From positions 3,436 through 67,435 of the forward strand of contig JAYWGO010000080.1 of the NCBI GenBank assembly GCA_043778205.1: a stretch of 64,000 bases of DNA, written 5' to 3'. The position numbers and the translations under genes were made by a program. How positions within the stretch are numbered: the stretch's first letter is position 1; every line of letters starts with the position of its first letter. Below, piece after piece: positions 8,501 through 19,294 of the stretch. Below the pieces are notes generated by a model. That model was not told the origin of the DNA. It saw nothing but the letters and a program-made list of their open reading frames with translations, and made no database searches. Origin of the DNA: JAAFIP01 sp043778205. GTDB lineage: Bacteria > Pseudomonadota > Gammaproteobacteria > Burkholderiales > Burkholderiaceae_C.

Positions 8501-10414
8501 ATGGCATCTAAAGCACTTTATTCAGTTGTTGCAGTGGTGGGCATCGTGGCCGCCTCGGGCGCAGCTTACTGGTTGCAAAACAAACCCAAGGGCCCGCAAG
8601 AGATAACGGTCACTTCGGGTGGGGGCGTGGGCACTGCAACAAGCCCTGTAGCAGGCAGCCCAGCGGGCGGTGCAGCAGCGGGTGCGGCAGCAGGTGCATC
8701 AGCCGCAGGCAGGCCCGGCCAAGGCGGCCCTGGCGGCCCTAGTGGCCCGGCGGGTGTAGAGGTGGCCAAAGTAGAGGTTACCCGGCTGCAAGACGACGCA
8801 CAAACCGTAGGCACGCTGCGCTCGCGCCAAAACGTGGTGCTGCGCCCCGAGGTGGCGGGCCGCGTGCAAAGCATGGGCTTTACCGACGGCGGCAGGGTGA
8901 AAAAAGGCGATATTTTGGTGCAATTGGACGACGTGCTGCAGCGTGCTGAGGTGCGCCAGGCCGAGGCCCAGGTGTCGATCGCCCGCGCCAACCTCAAACG
9001 CAACCAAGAGCTGGTAGCGCAAAGCTTTATTGCCCAGCGAGTGGTGGACGAAGCTGCGGCCAATATGCAGGTGGTAGAGGCGCAAATGGCCTTGGCCTGC
9101 GCCCGCTGGGAACGCATGCGCGTGCTGGCCCCGTTTGACGGCACGGCGGGTATTCGCAGTATTAACTTGGGCGACTATGTGAAAGACGGTGCAGACATGG
9201 TCAACATTGAAGACCTGTCGTCGATGTATGTGGACTTTAGGCTGCCTGAGCGCTTTCAGGGCAAGCTCAAACGCGACCAACCCGTAGAGCTACAGCTCGA
9301 TGCCATGCCAGGCCGAACGTTCAAGGCCAAGATTGAGGCGATCGACCCGCAGATTGATGCCAATGGCCGCTCGGTAGCGGTGCGCGCTGTGATGGCCAAC
9401 TCGGGTGGCGAGCCTTTGGTGCAGCGCCCTGCGGCTGGCGCGGCTGGCGCGGCAGGTGCTGCAAGTTCTGCCGGTGCACCAAACCCTGCACAGGCTGCCA
9501 GTGCCGCCGCGGGCCCCTCGCAGCGGCCTGTAGCCAAGGCGGGTGCTAAACCGGATGCTAAACCAATGGCCCCAGGCGGCGGCAGTGCAGGCGCGGGCGC
9601 GGGCGGTGGTGTTAAGCCAGTGGACAGTACAGGAGCCGCTTGCGCGGCCAACAATGCAGCAGCGCGCCAAGGCATACCTGCTATGGCGGGTGCACGTACA
9701 GCGGGTGCAGGGGCTGCAGGTACTGCAGGCGATAAACCCTCCAGTGCTGGGCTGGCCCGGGCAGGTGGTAAGCCTGCTGGGCCAGCCGGTAGTGCAGGCA
9801 AGGGTGGGGGCGCAGGAGCTAGTGCAGGCGGCGGTGGGCCGCTGCGCCCCGGTATGTTTGCACGGGTCACTGCCGTGTTCAATATTAAAGAAAACTCTTT
9901 GACAGTGCCCGAGGAAGCCATCGTTCCCCAAGGCGGGCGGCAGTTTGTTATCAAAGTGGTTACGCAAACGCAGGAGCAGTTTGATGCGCTGGCCCAGGCA
10001 GTCAAAGCTGCTGCTGCGGCATCGGCGGCGGCTTCTACGGCGGCTGGGGGTACTGCAAGCTCAGCCTCCAGCCCGGTTACTGGGCCAGCAGCAGGTGCGC
10101 CAGCGGGCCCCGCAGTTGCCGCCCCCGTATTTGTCGACGGCAAACGCTTGGTATCCCAGCGCACCGAGGTCAAAATTGGCATCCGCCGACCAGGCCGTGT
10201 AGAAATTACCGACGGCGTTGCCGAAGGTGACACGCTGGTGGTGGCGGGCCAGCAGCGCCTTTTGCGCGACAACACAGCGGTGCGCATTGTCGACTTGGGC
10301 AGACCCACAGGCCCGCCTGGTGGCTCGGGCCCGCCCACCGGCCAAGGCCCAACCGCAAATCCAGGCCCGTCCACAGGCTCTGCAGCCGCCCCTGCCGCCA
10401 GCGCTGCACGCTAA
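8501..10414 (+). CDS. RND efflux periplasmic adaptor with low-complexity insertions
   Basis: The protein has 637 residues against about 380-420 for the family. The N-terminal anchor (about residues 4-24) is followed by a Gly/Ala/Pro linker. The barrel-sandwich/lipoyl region is at about 85-150 (LRPEVAGRVQSMGF), the helical hairpin at about 150-200, and the beta-barrel at about 230-300. An Ala/Gly/Pro-rich stretch of about 135 residues (about 306-445) then splits the beta-barrel just before PLRPGMFARV. A second Ala/Ser/Thr-rich stretch lies at about 500-540, and the tail is Pro/Gly-rich. The reading frame stays open through all of them. It bridges the inner-membrane pump encoded next, 12 bases downstream, to an outer-membrane channel that is not encoded here. 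Substrate unknown. Confidence 0.88.
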   Translation: MASKALYSVVAVVGIVAASGAAYWLQNKPKGPQEITVTSGGGVGTATSPVAGSPAGGAAAGAAAGASAAGRPGQGGPGGPSGPAGVEVAKVEVTRLQDDAQTVGTLRSRQNVVLRPEVAGRVQSMGFTDGGRVKKGDILVQLDDVLQRAEVRQAEAQVSIARANLKRNQELVAQSFIAQRVVDEAAANMQVVEAQMALACARWERMRVLAPFDGTAGIRSINLGDYVKDGADMVNIEDLSSMYVDFRLPERFQGKLKRDQPVELQLDAMPGRTFKAKIEAIDPQIDANGRSVAVRAVMANSGGEPLVQRPAAGAAGAAGAASSAGAPNPAQAASAAAGPSQRPVAKAGAKPDAKPMAPGGGSAGAGAGGGVKPVDSTGAACAANNAAARQGIPAMAGARTAGAGAAGTAGDKPSSAGLARAGGKPAGPAGSAGKGGGAGASAGGGGPLRPGMFARVTAVFNIKENSLTVPEEAIVPQGGRQFVIKVVTQTQEQFDALAQAVKAAAAASAAASTAAGGTASSASSPVTGPAAGAPAGPAVAAPVFVDGKRLVSQRTEVKIGIRRPGRVEITDGVAEGDTLVVAGQQRLLRDNTAVRIVDLGRPTGPPGGSGPPTGQGPTANPGPSTGSAAAPAASAAR

Positions 10415-10426
10415 CCGGAGCATCCT

Positions 10427-13400
10427 ATGCAACTGCCAGAAATATCCATTCGCCGCCCGGTATTTGCCACCGTGCTGTCCCTGCTGATTTTGCTGGTTGG
10501 GTATGTTGCCTTCACCAAGCTGGCGGTGCGCGAATACCCCAAAATTGACGAACCCAACGTCACTGTAGAAACCCTTTACCGGGGTGCCTCCAGCGAGGTG
10601 GTGGAAGCGCAGGTGACCAAGGTGCTAGAAGATTCGCTAGCGGGCATTGAAGGTGTTGACGTGATCACCTCGGTCAGCCGCCCCGAGCAAAGCCAAATTA
10701 CGGTGCGCTTTGTGCTAAGCCGTGATGCTGACAGCGCCGCTGCCGACGTGCGCGACAAAGTCAGCCGTGTGCGCCAGCGCCTGCCCAGCGATATCAGCGA
10801 ACCCGTGGTGGCCAAGATAGAGGCCGATGCCCAGCCCGTGATTTGGCTTGCTTTTAGCTCAGACACCCACAACGTGCTGCAGCTGTCCGACCTGGCCAAC
10901 CGCTTGGCCAAACCCATGCTGCAAACGGCCCCTGGCGCTGCCGATGTGCGCGTGTTCGGCGAGCGCAAATACTCCATGCGCATTTGGATCGACCCTGACA
11001 AACTGGCCAGCTACCGCCTGACCACCCAAGACGTAGAAGACGCGCTGCGCCGCTCCAACGTTGAAGTACCCGCAGGTCGCATTGAAAGCAAACAACGCGA
11101 ATTTAACGTCACCACCGCCACCGACCTGCAGCGCCCCGCAGAGTTTGCCCAGGTGGTGATCCGCACCGTCAACGGCCAGCCCGTGCGCATTGGCGATGTA
11201 GCCACCGTGCGCCAAGGCCCTGCTTCTGAACGCACCGCCACCCGGCTTAATGGCAAAGATGCCATCACACTGGGGGTGATTCGCAACGCCACTGCCAACC
11301 CGCTGGAGCTGTCAGCAGCCGTGCGCGAAATGCTGCCTAAACTCAAAGCCAACATGCCGCAAGGCATAGAGATAGATGTAGCCAACGACAACTCGGTGTT
11401 TATCGACCGGTCGATCAAAGCGGTGTATGCCACCATCACCGAGGCAGTGGTGCTGGTAGCGTTGGTTATTTTTGTATTTTTGCGCACCATCCGCGCCTCC
11501 ATCATTCCGCTGGTCACCATACCTGTGTCGCTGATTGGCACCTTTGCTTTGATGGCGCTGTTTGGTTTCACCATCAACACGCTTACTTTGCTGGCCTTGG
11601 TGCTGGCCATCGGGCTCGTGGTAGACGATGCCATTGTGGTGCTGGAGAATATTTACCGGCATATTGAAGAAGGCAAAGCCCCTTTAGAAGCGGCCATCGT
11701 CGGGGCCAAAGAAATTGGCTTTGCCGTAGTGGCCATGACGCTCACACTGGCGGCCGTGTACGCACCGCTGGCCTTTACACCGGGGCGCACCGGACGGCTG
11801 TTTACCGAGTTTGCGCTGGTGCTGGCCGGCTCGGTGGTGGTGTCGGGTTTTGTCGCGCTCACACTGTCGCCCATGATGTGTTCTAAGCTGCTCAAACACA
11901 ACCCCAACCCGTGGTTTTTTGACCGTTGGATCGAGCGTGGCTTGCAGGCAATAACCCGTGGCTACGCCAAGCTGCTGGGCTGGTCGCTCAAAGTCCGTTG
12001 GCTGGTGGTGCTGGTGATGGTCGGTTCGGGCGTAGGCACTTGGCTGCTGCTGGCCGACATCAAGCGTGAGCTGGCCCCCATGGAAGACCGGGGTGTGATT
12101 GTGACCAACGTGAACGCGCCCGACGGTGCCACGCTGGACTACACCGGAAAATACGCCCAAGCCATCGAACGTATAGGCCAGCAGTACAAAGAATTTGACC
12201 GCGTCTTTACCGTCACCGGCAACCCCACCGTAGCGCAAGCGATAGTTTTTTACCGTGCTGTGCCTTGGGAAGAGCGCACCAAAAAAACCACCGACATCGC
12301 ACGTGAAATTTCAGGCCGCATCGGCAGCCTGCCCGGAGTTACTGCCTTTCCCATCACCCCGCCGTCACTGGGCCAAGGGTTTAGAGAACGGCCTATCAAC
12401 TACGTGATAGTTACCTCCGACAGCTACCAAAATTTAAGCCAAACCGTGCGCGCCATTCAAGACGAGCTGGCCAAAAACCCCGGCTTTGTGCAGGTAGATA
12501 CCGACTTGCGCTTGAACAAACCCGAGATCAAAATGGAAGTTGACCGCGAGAAGGCCGCTGACCTGGGTATCAGCATCGAGGTAGTCGCCCGCGCGGTAGA
12601 AACCATGCTGGGCGGCCGCAACGTCACCCGCTACAAGCGCGAAGGCGAGCAGTACGACGTGATTGTGCAAACCAATGCCACCGAGCGCGACACGCCCGAC
12701 GATATTGAACGCATTTTTGTGCGCGGTAAAAACGAACAAATGATCCCGCTGTCGGCCCTGGTCAAACTGCGCGAAGTGGTGGTGCCGCGTGACCTGAACC
12801 ACTTTGGCCAGCGCCGCTCAGCCTCTATTACCGCCAACCTGTCGCCTGAATATTCCCTGGGCCAAGCCCTTGAGTTTATGGACGCGACCGCCAAAAAAGT
12901 GCTTAAACCTGGCTACGCCACCGACCTGGCAGGCCAAAGCCGCGAATTTCGCAACGCCTCTGGCTCGCTGGCCATTGTGTTTGCCATGGCGTTGCTGTTC
13001 ATTTACCTGGTGCTGGCCGCGCAGTTTGAGAGTTTTATTGATCCCTTTGTCATCATGCTCAGTGTGCCCTTGTCGATGGTGGGCGCGCTGGCTGCACTGC
13101 AGTACAGTGGCGGCACGCTCAATGTATTCAGCCAAATTGGGCTAATTACGCTGGTGGGGCTGATCACCAAGCACGGCATTTTGATTGTGGAGTTTGCCAA
13201 CCAGCTGCGCGAGCAGGGCGTGGACACACTGCAAGCCGTGCAGCGGTCTGCAGCCCAGCGCCTGCGGCCTATTTTGATGACCACTGGCGCTATGGTGCTG
13301 GGTGCATTGCCGTTGGCCTTGGCCACCGGTGCCGGGGCCGAGAGCCGCCAGCAAATAGGCTGGGTCATCGTAGGCGGCATGTCGCTGGGTACTTTGCTCA

Positions 13401-13546
13401 CCATTTTTGTGGTGCCCACCATGTACACGCTGATGGCGCGTAAAAAAGCACCGGGGGCGATCAAAGAATCGCCTGCTGCTGCGCCCCTTGCCGCACCAGT
13501 TGTTGCACCCGTTGCTGCAGGTCACGCAGAAGTGCCAGTACACTGA
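10427..13546 (+). CDS. RND multidrug efflux permease (HAE1/AcrB type)
   Basis: The protein has 1039 residues, the usual length. The opening MQLPEISIRRPVFATVLSLL is typical. The family signature GLVVDDAIVVLENIYRHIEE is in TM4 with the paired Asp residues of the proton relay. Two large periplasmic loops and 12 predicted TM segments fit AcrB-like proton-driven drug pumps. GGAG about ten bases before the ATG provides the ribosome binding site, and it directly follows the adaptor gene, so the two form an operon. The C-terminal tail is rich in Ala/Pro/Val. No local TetR or LysR regulator gene is present, so regulation and substrate are unknown. Confidence 0.95.
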   Translation: MQLPEISIRRPVFATVLSLLILLVGYVAFTKLAVREYPKIDEPNVTVETLYRGASSEVVEAQVTKVLEDSLAGIEGVDVITSVSRPEQSQITVRFVLSRDADSAAADVRDKVSRVRQRLPSDISEPVVAKIEADAQPVIWLAFSSDTHNVLQLSDLANRLAKPMLQTAPGAADVRVFGERKYSMRIWIDPDKLASYRLTTQDVEDALRRSNVEVPAGRIESKQREFNVTTATDLQRPAEFAQVVIRTVNGQPVRIGDVATVRQGPASERTATRLNGKDAITLGVIRNATANPLELSAAVREMLPKLKANMPQGIEIDVANDNSVFIDRSIKAVYATITEAVVLVALVIFVFLRTIRASIIPLVTIPVSLIGTFALMALFGFTINTLTLLALVLAIGLVVDDAIVVLENIYRHIEEGKAPLEAAIVGAKEIGFAVVAMTLTLAAVYAPLAFTPGRTGRLFTEFALVLAGSVVVSGFVALTLSPMMCSKLLKHNPNPWFFDRWIERGLQAITRGYAKLLGWSLKVRWLVVLVMVGSGVGTWLLLADIKRELAPMEDRGVIVTNVNAPDGATLDYTGKYAQAIERIGQQYKEFDRVFTVTGNPTVAQAIVFYRAVPWEERTKKTTDIAREISGRIGSLPGVTAFPITPPSLGQGFRERPINYVIVTSDSYQNLSQTVRAIQDELAKNPGFVQVDTDLRLNKPEIKMEVDREKAADLGISIEVVARAVETMLGGRNVTRYKREGEQYDVIVQTNATERDTPDDIERIFVRGKNEQMIPLSALVKLREVVVPRDLNHFGQRRSASITANLSPEYSLGQALEFMDATAKKVLKPGYATDLAGQSREFRNASGSLAIVFAMALLFIYLVLAAQFESFIDPFVIMLSVPLSMVGALAALQYSGGTLNVFSQIGLITLVGLITKHGILIVEFANQLREQGVDTLQAVQRSAAQRLRPILMTTGAMVLGALPLALATGAGAESRQQIGWVIVGGMSLGTLLTIFVVPTMYTLMARKKAPGAIKESPAAAPLAAPVVAPVAAGHAEVPVH

Positions 13547-13547
13547 T

Positions 13548-13608
13548 TTTATATAAAAAGGGCTTATCGCCCAAGAAAATGCTGCACAGGCAGCTATTAA
13601 TTTAATAG
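13548..13608 (-). repeat. Dispersed two-hairpin repeat, copy R4
   Basis: Read on the minus strand it gives AGCTGCCTGTGCAGC, ATTTTCTTGGGCGATAAGCC and an AT-rich end. Both hairpins are intact: GCTGC-CTGT-GCAGC and GGGC-GATAA-GCCC. It separates the convergent efflux permease and MDR oxidoreductase genes, where it could serve as a bidirectional transcription stop. Confidence 0.8.
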
Positions 13609-13627
13609 TGTGTTGGCTTGCGGTCTG

Positions 13628-14683
13628 TCAACCCTGCGCTACCTGCAGCACCAGCTTGCCAAAGTTCTGGCCGTTAAATAGCTTAAGCAGCGTGCTGGGG
13701 AAGGTGCTTAAGCCGACCACCACGTCTTCTTTGCTTTTCATGCGGCCGTCTTTCAAGTAACCGGCCATTTCGGCAATCGCCAGATGGTAGCGCTCGGCAT
13801 AGTCAAACACCACAATGCCTTCCATGCGGGCGCGGTTAACCAGCAGGCTGAGGTAGTTTTTGGGGCCTTGCACAGCGGTGGTGTTGTTGTATTGGCTGAT
13901 GGCGCCGCAAATGATGATGCGCGCCTTGCGGTTGATGCGGGTGAGCACAGTGTCTAAAATGTCGCCGCCTACATTGTCAAAGTAAATGTCTACCCCTTTA
14001 GGGCAATGTTCTTTGAGGCCATTTTTCACGCTGTCGGGCCCGGCTTTGTAGTCAATGCAGGCATCAAAGCCCAGCTCTTTCACCACCCAGTCGCATTTGG
14101 CTGCGCCACCGGCTATGCCCACCACGCGGCAGCCCTTTAGCTTGGCAATCTGGCCTACGGTTTGGCCTACAGCACCGGCTGCGCCGCTGATCACCACCGT
14201 CTCGCCTGCTTGCGGCATGCCCACGTCCATCAGGCCAAAATAGCCGGTCATGCCCGGCATGCCCAGCACGTTAAGCCATTGGTTGATGCTGCCTGCGCGC
14301 AGGTCAATTTTGGCCATACCGTTGCGTTTGATCTCGGCTTCTGGAATCAGGCAGTACTCTTGCACGCCCAGGCCTGCGCTCACATGGTCGCCCACGGCAA
14401 AGGCGGCGTTTTTAGACGCAACCACCACGCCCACACCGCCAGCGCGCATCACTTCGTTAATTGCCACTGGGGGAATGTAGCTTTTGCCATCGTTCATCCA
14501 GCCGCGCATGGCCGGGTCTAGTGACAATGACAAGGTCTTTACCAGCACGCCACCGTCGCTGGGCTGCTGTACGGGCTCTTCGGTGTGGTTCCAGCACTCG
14601 GGGCCGGGCATGCCTACCGGGCGCTGGGCCAGGCGAATTTGGTGGTTGGTGGCCGCGATGGATGTGGCTGTGGTACTTGTCAT
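13628..14683 (-). CDS. NADP-dependent oxidoreductase (MDR superfamily, CurA/LTB4DH-like)
   Basis: The protein has 351 residues. The medium-chain reductase fold shows the dinucleotide motif GAAGAVGQTVGQIAKLKGC, then a family stretch YFDNVGGDILDTVL and an N-terminal substrate domain with SLDPAMRGWM. There are no catalytic zinc ligands, as expected for the prostaglandin reductase/curcumin reductase group. It probably reduces the C=C bond of alpha,beta-unsaturated carbonyls with NADPH. GGAG stands seven bases before the ATG at 14683. It looks monocistronic and diverges from the enoyl-reductase-like gene at 14798. Confidence 0.88.
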   Translation of the reverse strand: MTSTTATSIAATNHQIRLAQRPVGMPGPECWNHTEEPVQQPSDGGVLVKTLSLSLDPAMRGWMNDGKSYIPPVAINEVMRAGGVGVVVASKNAAFAVGDHVSAGLGVQEYCLIPEAEIKRNGMAKIDLRAGSINQWLNVLGMPGMTGYFGLMDVGMPQAGETVVISGAAGAVGQTVGQIAKLKGCRVVGIAGGAAKCDWVVKELGFDACIDYKAGPDSVKNGLKEHCPKGVDIYFDNVGGDILDTVLTRINRKARIIICGAISQYNNTTAVQGPKNYLSLLVNRARMEGIVVFDYAERYHLAIAEMAGYLKDGRMKSKEDVVVGLSTFPSTLLKLFNGQNFGKLVLQVAQG

Positions 14684-14797
14684 GGTGTAACTCCGTGGGT
14701 AAAAATTTCTAAGCCGCCATAGTAGTGTGCCTGTTGCGCCAGAGCCGTTGCCTGTGCGACACTGTGTTTTTTTAAATTTACCACTTTAGCGTTCACC

Positions 14798-16045
14798 ATG
14801 ATAAAACCAGCTCCCTCCGCGCCACGGCCCTACGATGTGGTTTTGTACGGTGCCACCGGCTTTGTGGGCCAGCAAACGGTGGCTTATTTTGCCCAACACG
14901 CCCAAGGCATTAACTGGGCTATTGCCGGGCGCAGCCGCAGCAAGCTAGAAGCCGTTTTGCGCGACACCAAGGTGCGTGTGCCCATCATAGTGGCTGACGC
15001 GCACGATGCCACCGCCCTGAAAGAGCTGGCTGCCAGCACCCGCGTAGTGCTGTCCAGCGCCGGGCCTTTTGGCCTGTATGGCAGCGCCCTTGTGGCGGCC
15101 TGTGTGCAGCAGCGCACGCACTATGTGGACATTACCGGCGAAACCCCGTGGGTGCGCCAGATGATAGACACGCACCACGCCCAGGCCGCGCTAGAGGGCA
15201 CGCGCATTGTGCCCTGCTGCGGTTTTGACTCGGTGCCGTCAGACTTGGGTGCGTATGTGGTGGCCCAAGAAATGCTGCGCCGCCACGGCGTGCCGTGTGT
15301 GGATGTGAAGGCGAGTTTTAGCCTGCGCGGAGGCATTAACGGCGGCACGCTGGCCTCGGTACTGGATATTTTGGCAAAAGACCAAACGCGAGCTTTTACC
15401 AACGCCTTTTTGCTTAACCCCGAGCACCAGCCCAGCGCGGCAGACGCTGCCCACCAAGACCCCACCACCCCGCACCGCGACGAAGACTTCGGCGCATGGC
15501 ATGGGCCATTTTTTATGGGCCCAGTCAACACCCGCGTGGTGCGCCGCAGTGTGGCGCTCTATGCAGCACAGGGCAACACCAGCTACGCAAAAGACTTTCA
15601 CTACCAAGAGTACCTGCGCTTTGGCGCGGGCGTGCTGGCGGCTACAGCAGCTGCGGGCATGAGCGCAGGCTCACTGGCCGGGCAGGCTGCTTTGCGCTTT
15701 GCGCCGGTGCGCAAACTCACCGCTGCTTTGGTGCCCAAGCCAGGTCAAGGGCCCAGCCAACGGTCAATGGACGGCGGCTCGTTTCGCTGCCAGTTGGTGG
15801 GCAAGTCAGCTACAGGGCAGGTGGTGCGTGCCACCATCAGCGACAAAGGCGACCCCGGCAACCGCGCCACCACCAAAATGGTCTGCGAAGCGGCTTTGGC
15901 GCTGGCCTGCGACTTTGTGCAATTGCCCGGCCATAGTGACCCTGGCGGCCCGCGCGGCGGCGTGCTCACCCCCGCTTTCGCGCTGGGCGATGTGCTGGCC
16001 CAGCGCCTGCGCAATGCGGGCATGAAAGTGGCGGTGGAAGACTAA
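14798..16045 (+). CDS. Saccharopine dehydrogenase-like / trans-acting enoyl reductase family
   Basis: The protein has 415 residues. The Rossmann motif is VVLYGATGFVGQQTVAYF near residue 15, with AGRSRSKLEAVL after it. CGFDSVPSDLGAYV at about residue 140 is typical of the saccharopine-dehydrogenase-like (trans-acting enoyl reductase) family. Members reduce polyketide or lipid precursors in mycobacteria; in proteobacteria the substrate is unknown. It contains a central hydrophobic stretch (LAATAAAGMSAGSLAGQAAL). It runs divergently from the MDR gene with about 115 bases between. Confidence 0.82.
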   Translation: MIKPAPSAPRPYDVVLYGATGFVGQQTVAYFAQHAQGINWAIAGRSRSKLEAVLRDTKVRVPIIVADAHDATALKELAASTRVVLSSAGPFGLYGSALVAACVQQRTHYVDITGETPWVRQMIDTHHAQAALEGTRIVPCCGFDSVPSDLGAYVVAQEMLRRHGVPCVDVKASFSLRGGINGGTLASVLDILAKDQTRAFTNAFLLNPEHQPSAADAAHQDPTTPHRDEDFGAWHGPFFMGPVNTRVVRRSVALYAAQGNTSYAKDFHYQEYLRFGAGVLAATAAAGMSAGSLAGQAALRFAPVRKLTAALVPKPGQGPSQRSMDGGSFRCQLVGKSATGQVVRATISDKGDPGNRATTKMVCEAALALACDFVQLPGHSDPGGPRGGVLTPAFALGDVLAQRLRNAGMKVAVED

Positions 16046-16194
16046 GGCAGTTCAAACTGCTCTGTCGAGCATCGCGGGTCTGCACGTACAAAAATCAGCG
16101 CCCAATACAGCGCTTCCCAACCTAGACTGCAATAAGGCGATGCACAACTAAGCCCAAAGCAGGCGAGGGCTGTGTGCAGGGCCTTGCACAAACA

Positions 16195-16226
16195 AAAAGC
16201 CGTTTGATTTACACCAAACGGCTTTT
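16195..16226. terminator. Bidirectional rho-independent terminator
   Basis: Inverted repeat AAAAGCCGTTTG / CAAACGGCTTTT with an 8-base loop, with A/T runs on both sides. It lies between the convergent enoyl-reductase-like gene and tRNA-Leu and could end both transcripts. Confidence 0.85.
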
Positions 16227-16299
16227 GTCATTTTTTTCGTGTATGCTTTTTATAATCACGTAAATTAATACGATGATGTAAATAAACAGTAGAAATTTT

Positions 16300-18789
<2,490 letters not shown>

Positions 18790-18827
18790 AGCGGTGGTTT
18801 ATAGCGGCGATTTGCAGCAGCAATTTA

Positions 18828-19274
18828 CTACAACGGGTACATAGCCCGGGCGATTTTGCAGCCAGCACCCAGCCAATTCGCACCACATTCACGCTCAACC
18901 TCAGCGCACATACGGTCACCTGCTTCACGCAGACGGTTGAAAGCTTTGGCATCAACCTCTCCAACGCCAGCGATAAACAGTCGCTCTGTATTGCCCTCGC
19001 CATCACGGGGTGTGCTGGCTGTCATTACGCCGCACACATCTTTAATCATGGCAGTTTGGCAGCGTACGGCCAAACTTTTAATTTCCATTGAACTAGTGGC
19101 CGCCGAAACAGCTCGCTGTGCTAATGCACGGGTTAAAGGCTCGCTGGACTGCAGCTGGAGCACCGGCCCGTTCGGCTTGCTTAACCCAGCCACGTTCCAA
19201 TAGTATGCAAGGATGGCTGCAGCCAATAAAGCAGCCACAAAGCCGCACAAAAGGAGCTTTCCCTTTACTTTCAA
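18828..19274 (-). CDS. Hypothetical membrane-anchored protein
   Basis: The protein has 148 residues and I do not recognise it. An N-terminal hydrophobic segment (KLLLCGFVAALLAAAILAYYW) suggests a membrane anchor or uncleaved signal. The remaining 115 residues have several cysteines (CQTAMIKDVC, MCAEVEREC, GAGCKIARAM) that could form periplasmic disulphides. The start is a TTG at 19274, 20 bases after the stop of the G8-domain lipoprotein, so the two are probably co-transcribed. No catalytic motif is visible. Confidence 0.6.
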   Translation of the reverse strand: MKVKGKLLLCGFVAALLAAAILAYYWNVAGLSKPNGPVLQLQSSEPLTRALAQRAVSAATSSMEIKSLAVRCQTAMIKDVCGVMTASTPRDGEGNTERLFIAGVGEVDAKAFNRLREAGDRMCAEVERECGANWLGAGCKIARAMYPL

Positions 19275-19294
19275 GGCAAGTAACGCGTTAGCAA

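Noticed and set aside
9419..10130. Possible frameshift in the efflux adaptor
   Set aside because: The downstream PLRPGMFARV and later barrel residues are in the same frame as the start, so the expansion is in-frame.
9256..10374. Minus-strand open frame of about 370 codons over the efflux adaptor
   Set aside because: It mirrors the Ala/Gly/Pro-rich insertions of the adaptor; its Pro/Ala-rich protein has no motif and no start signal.
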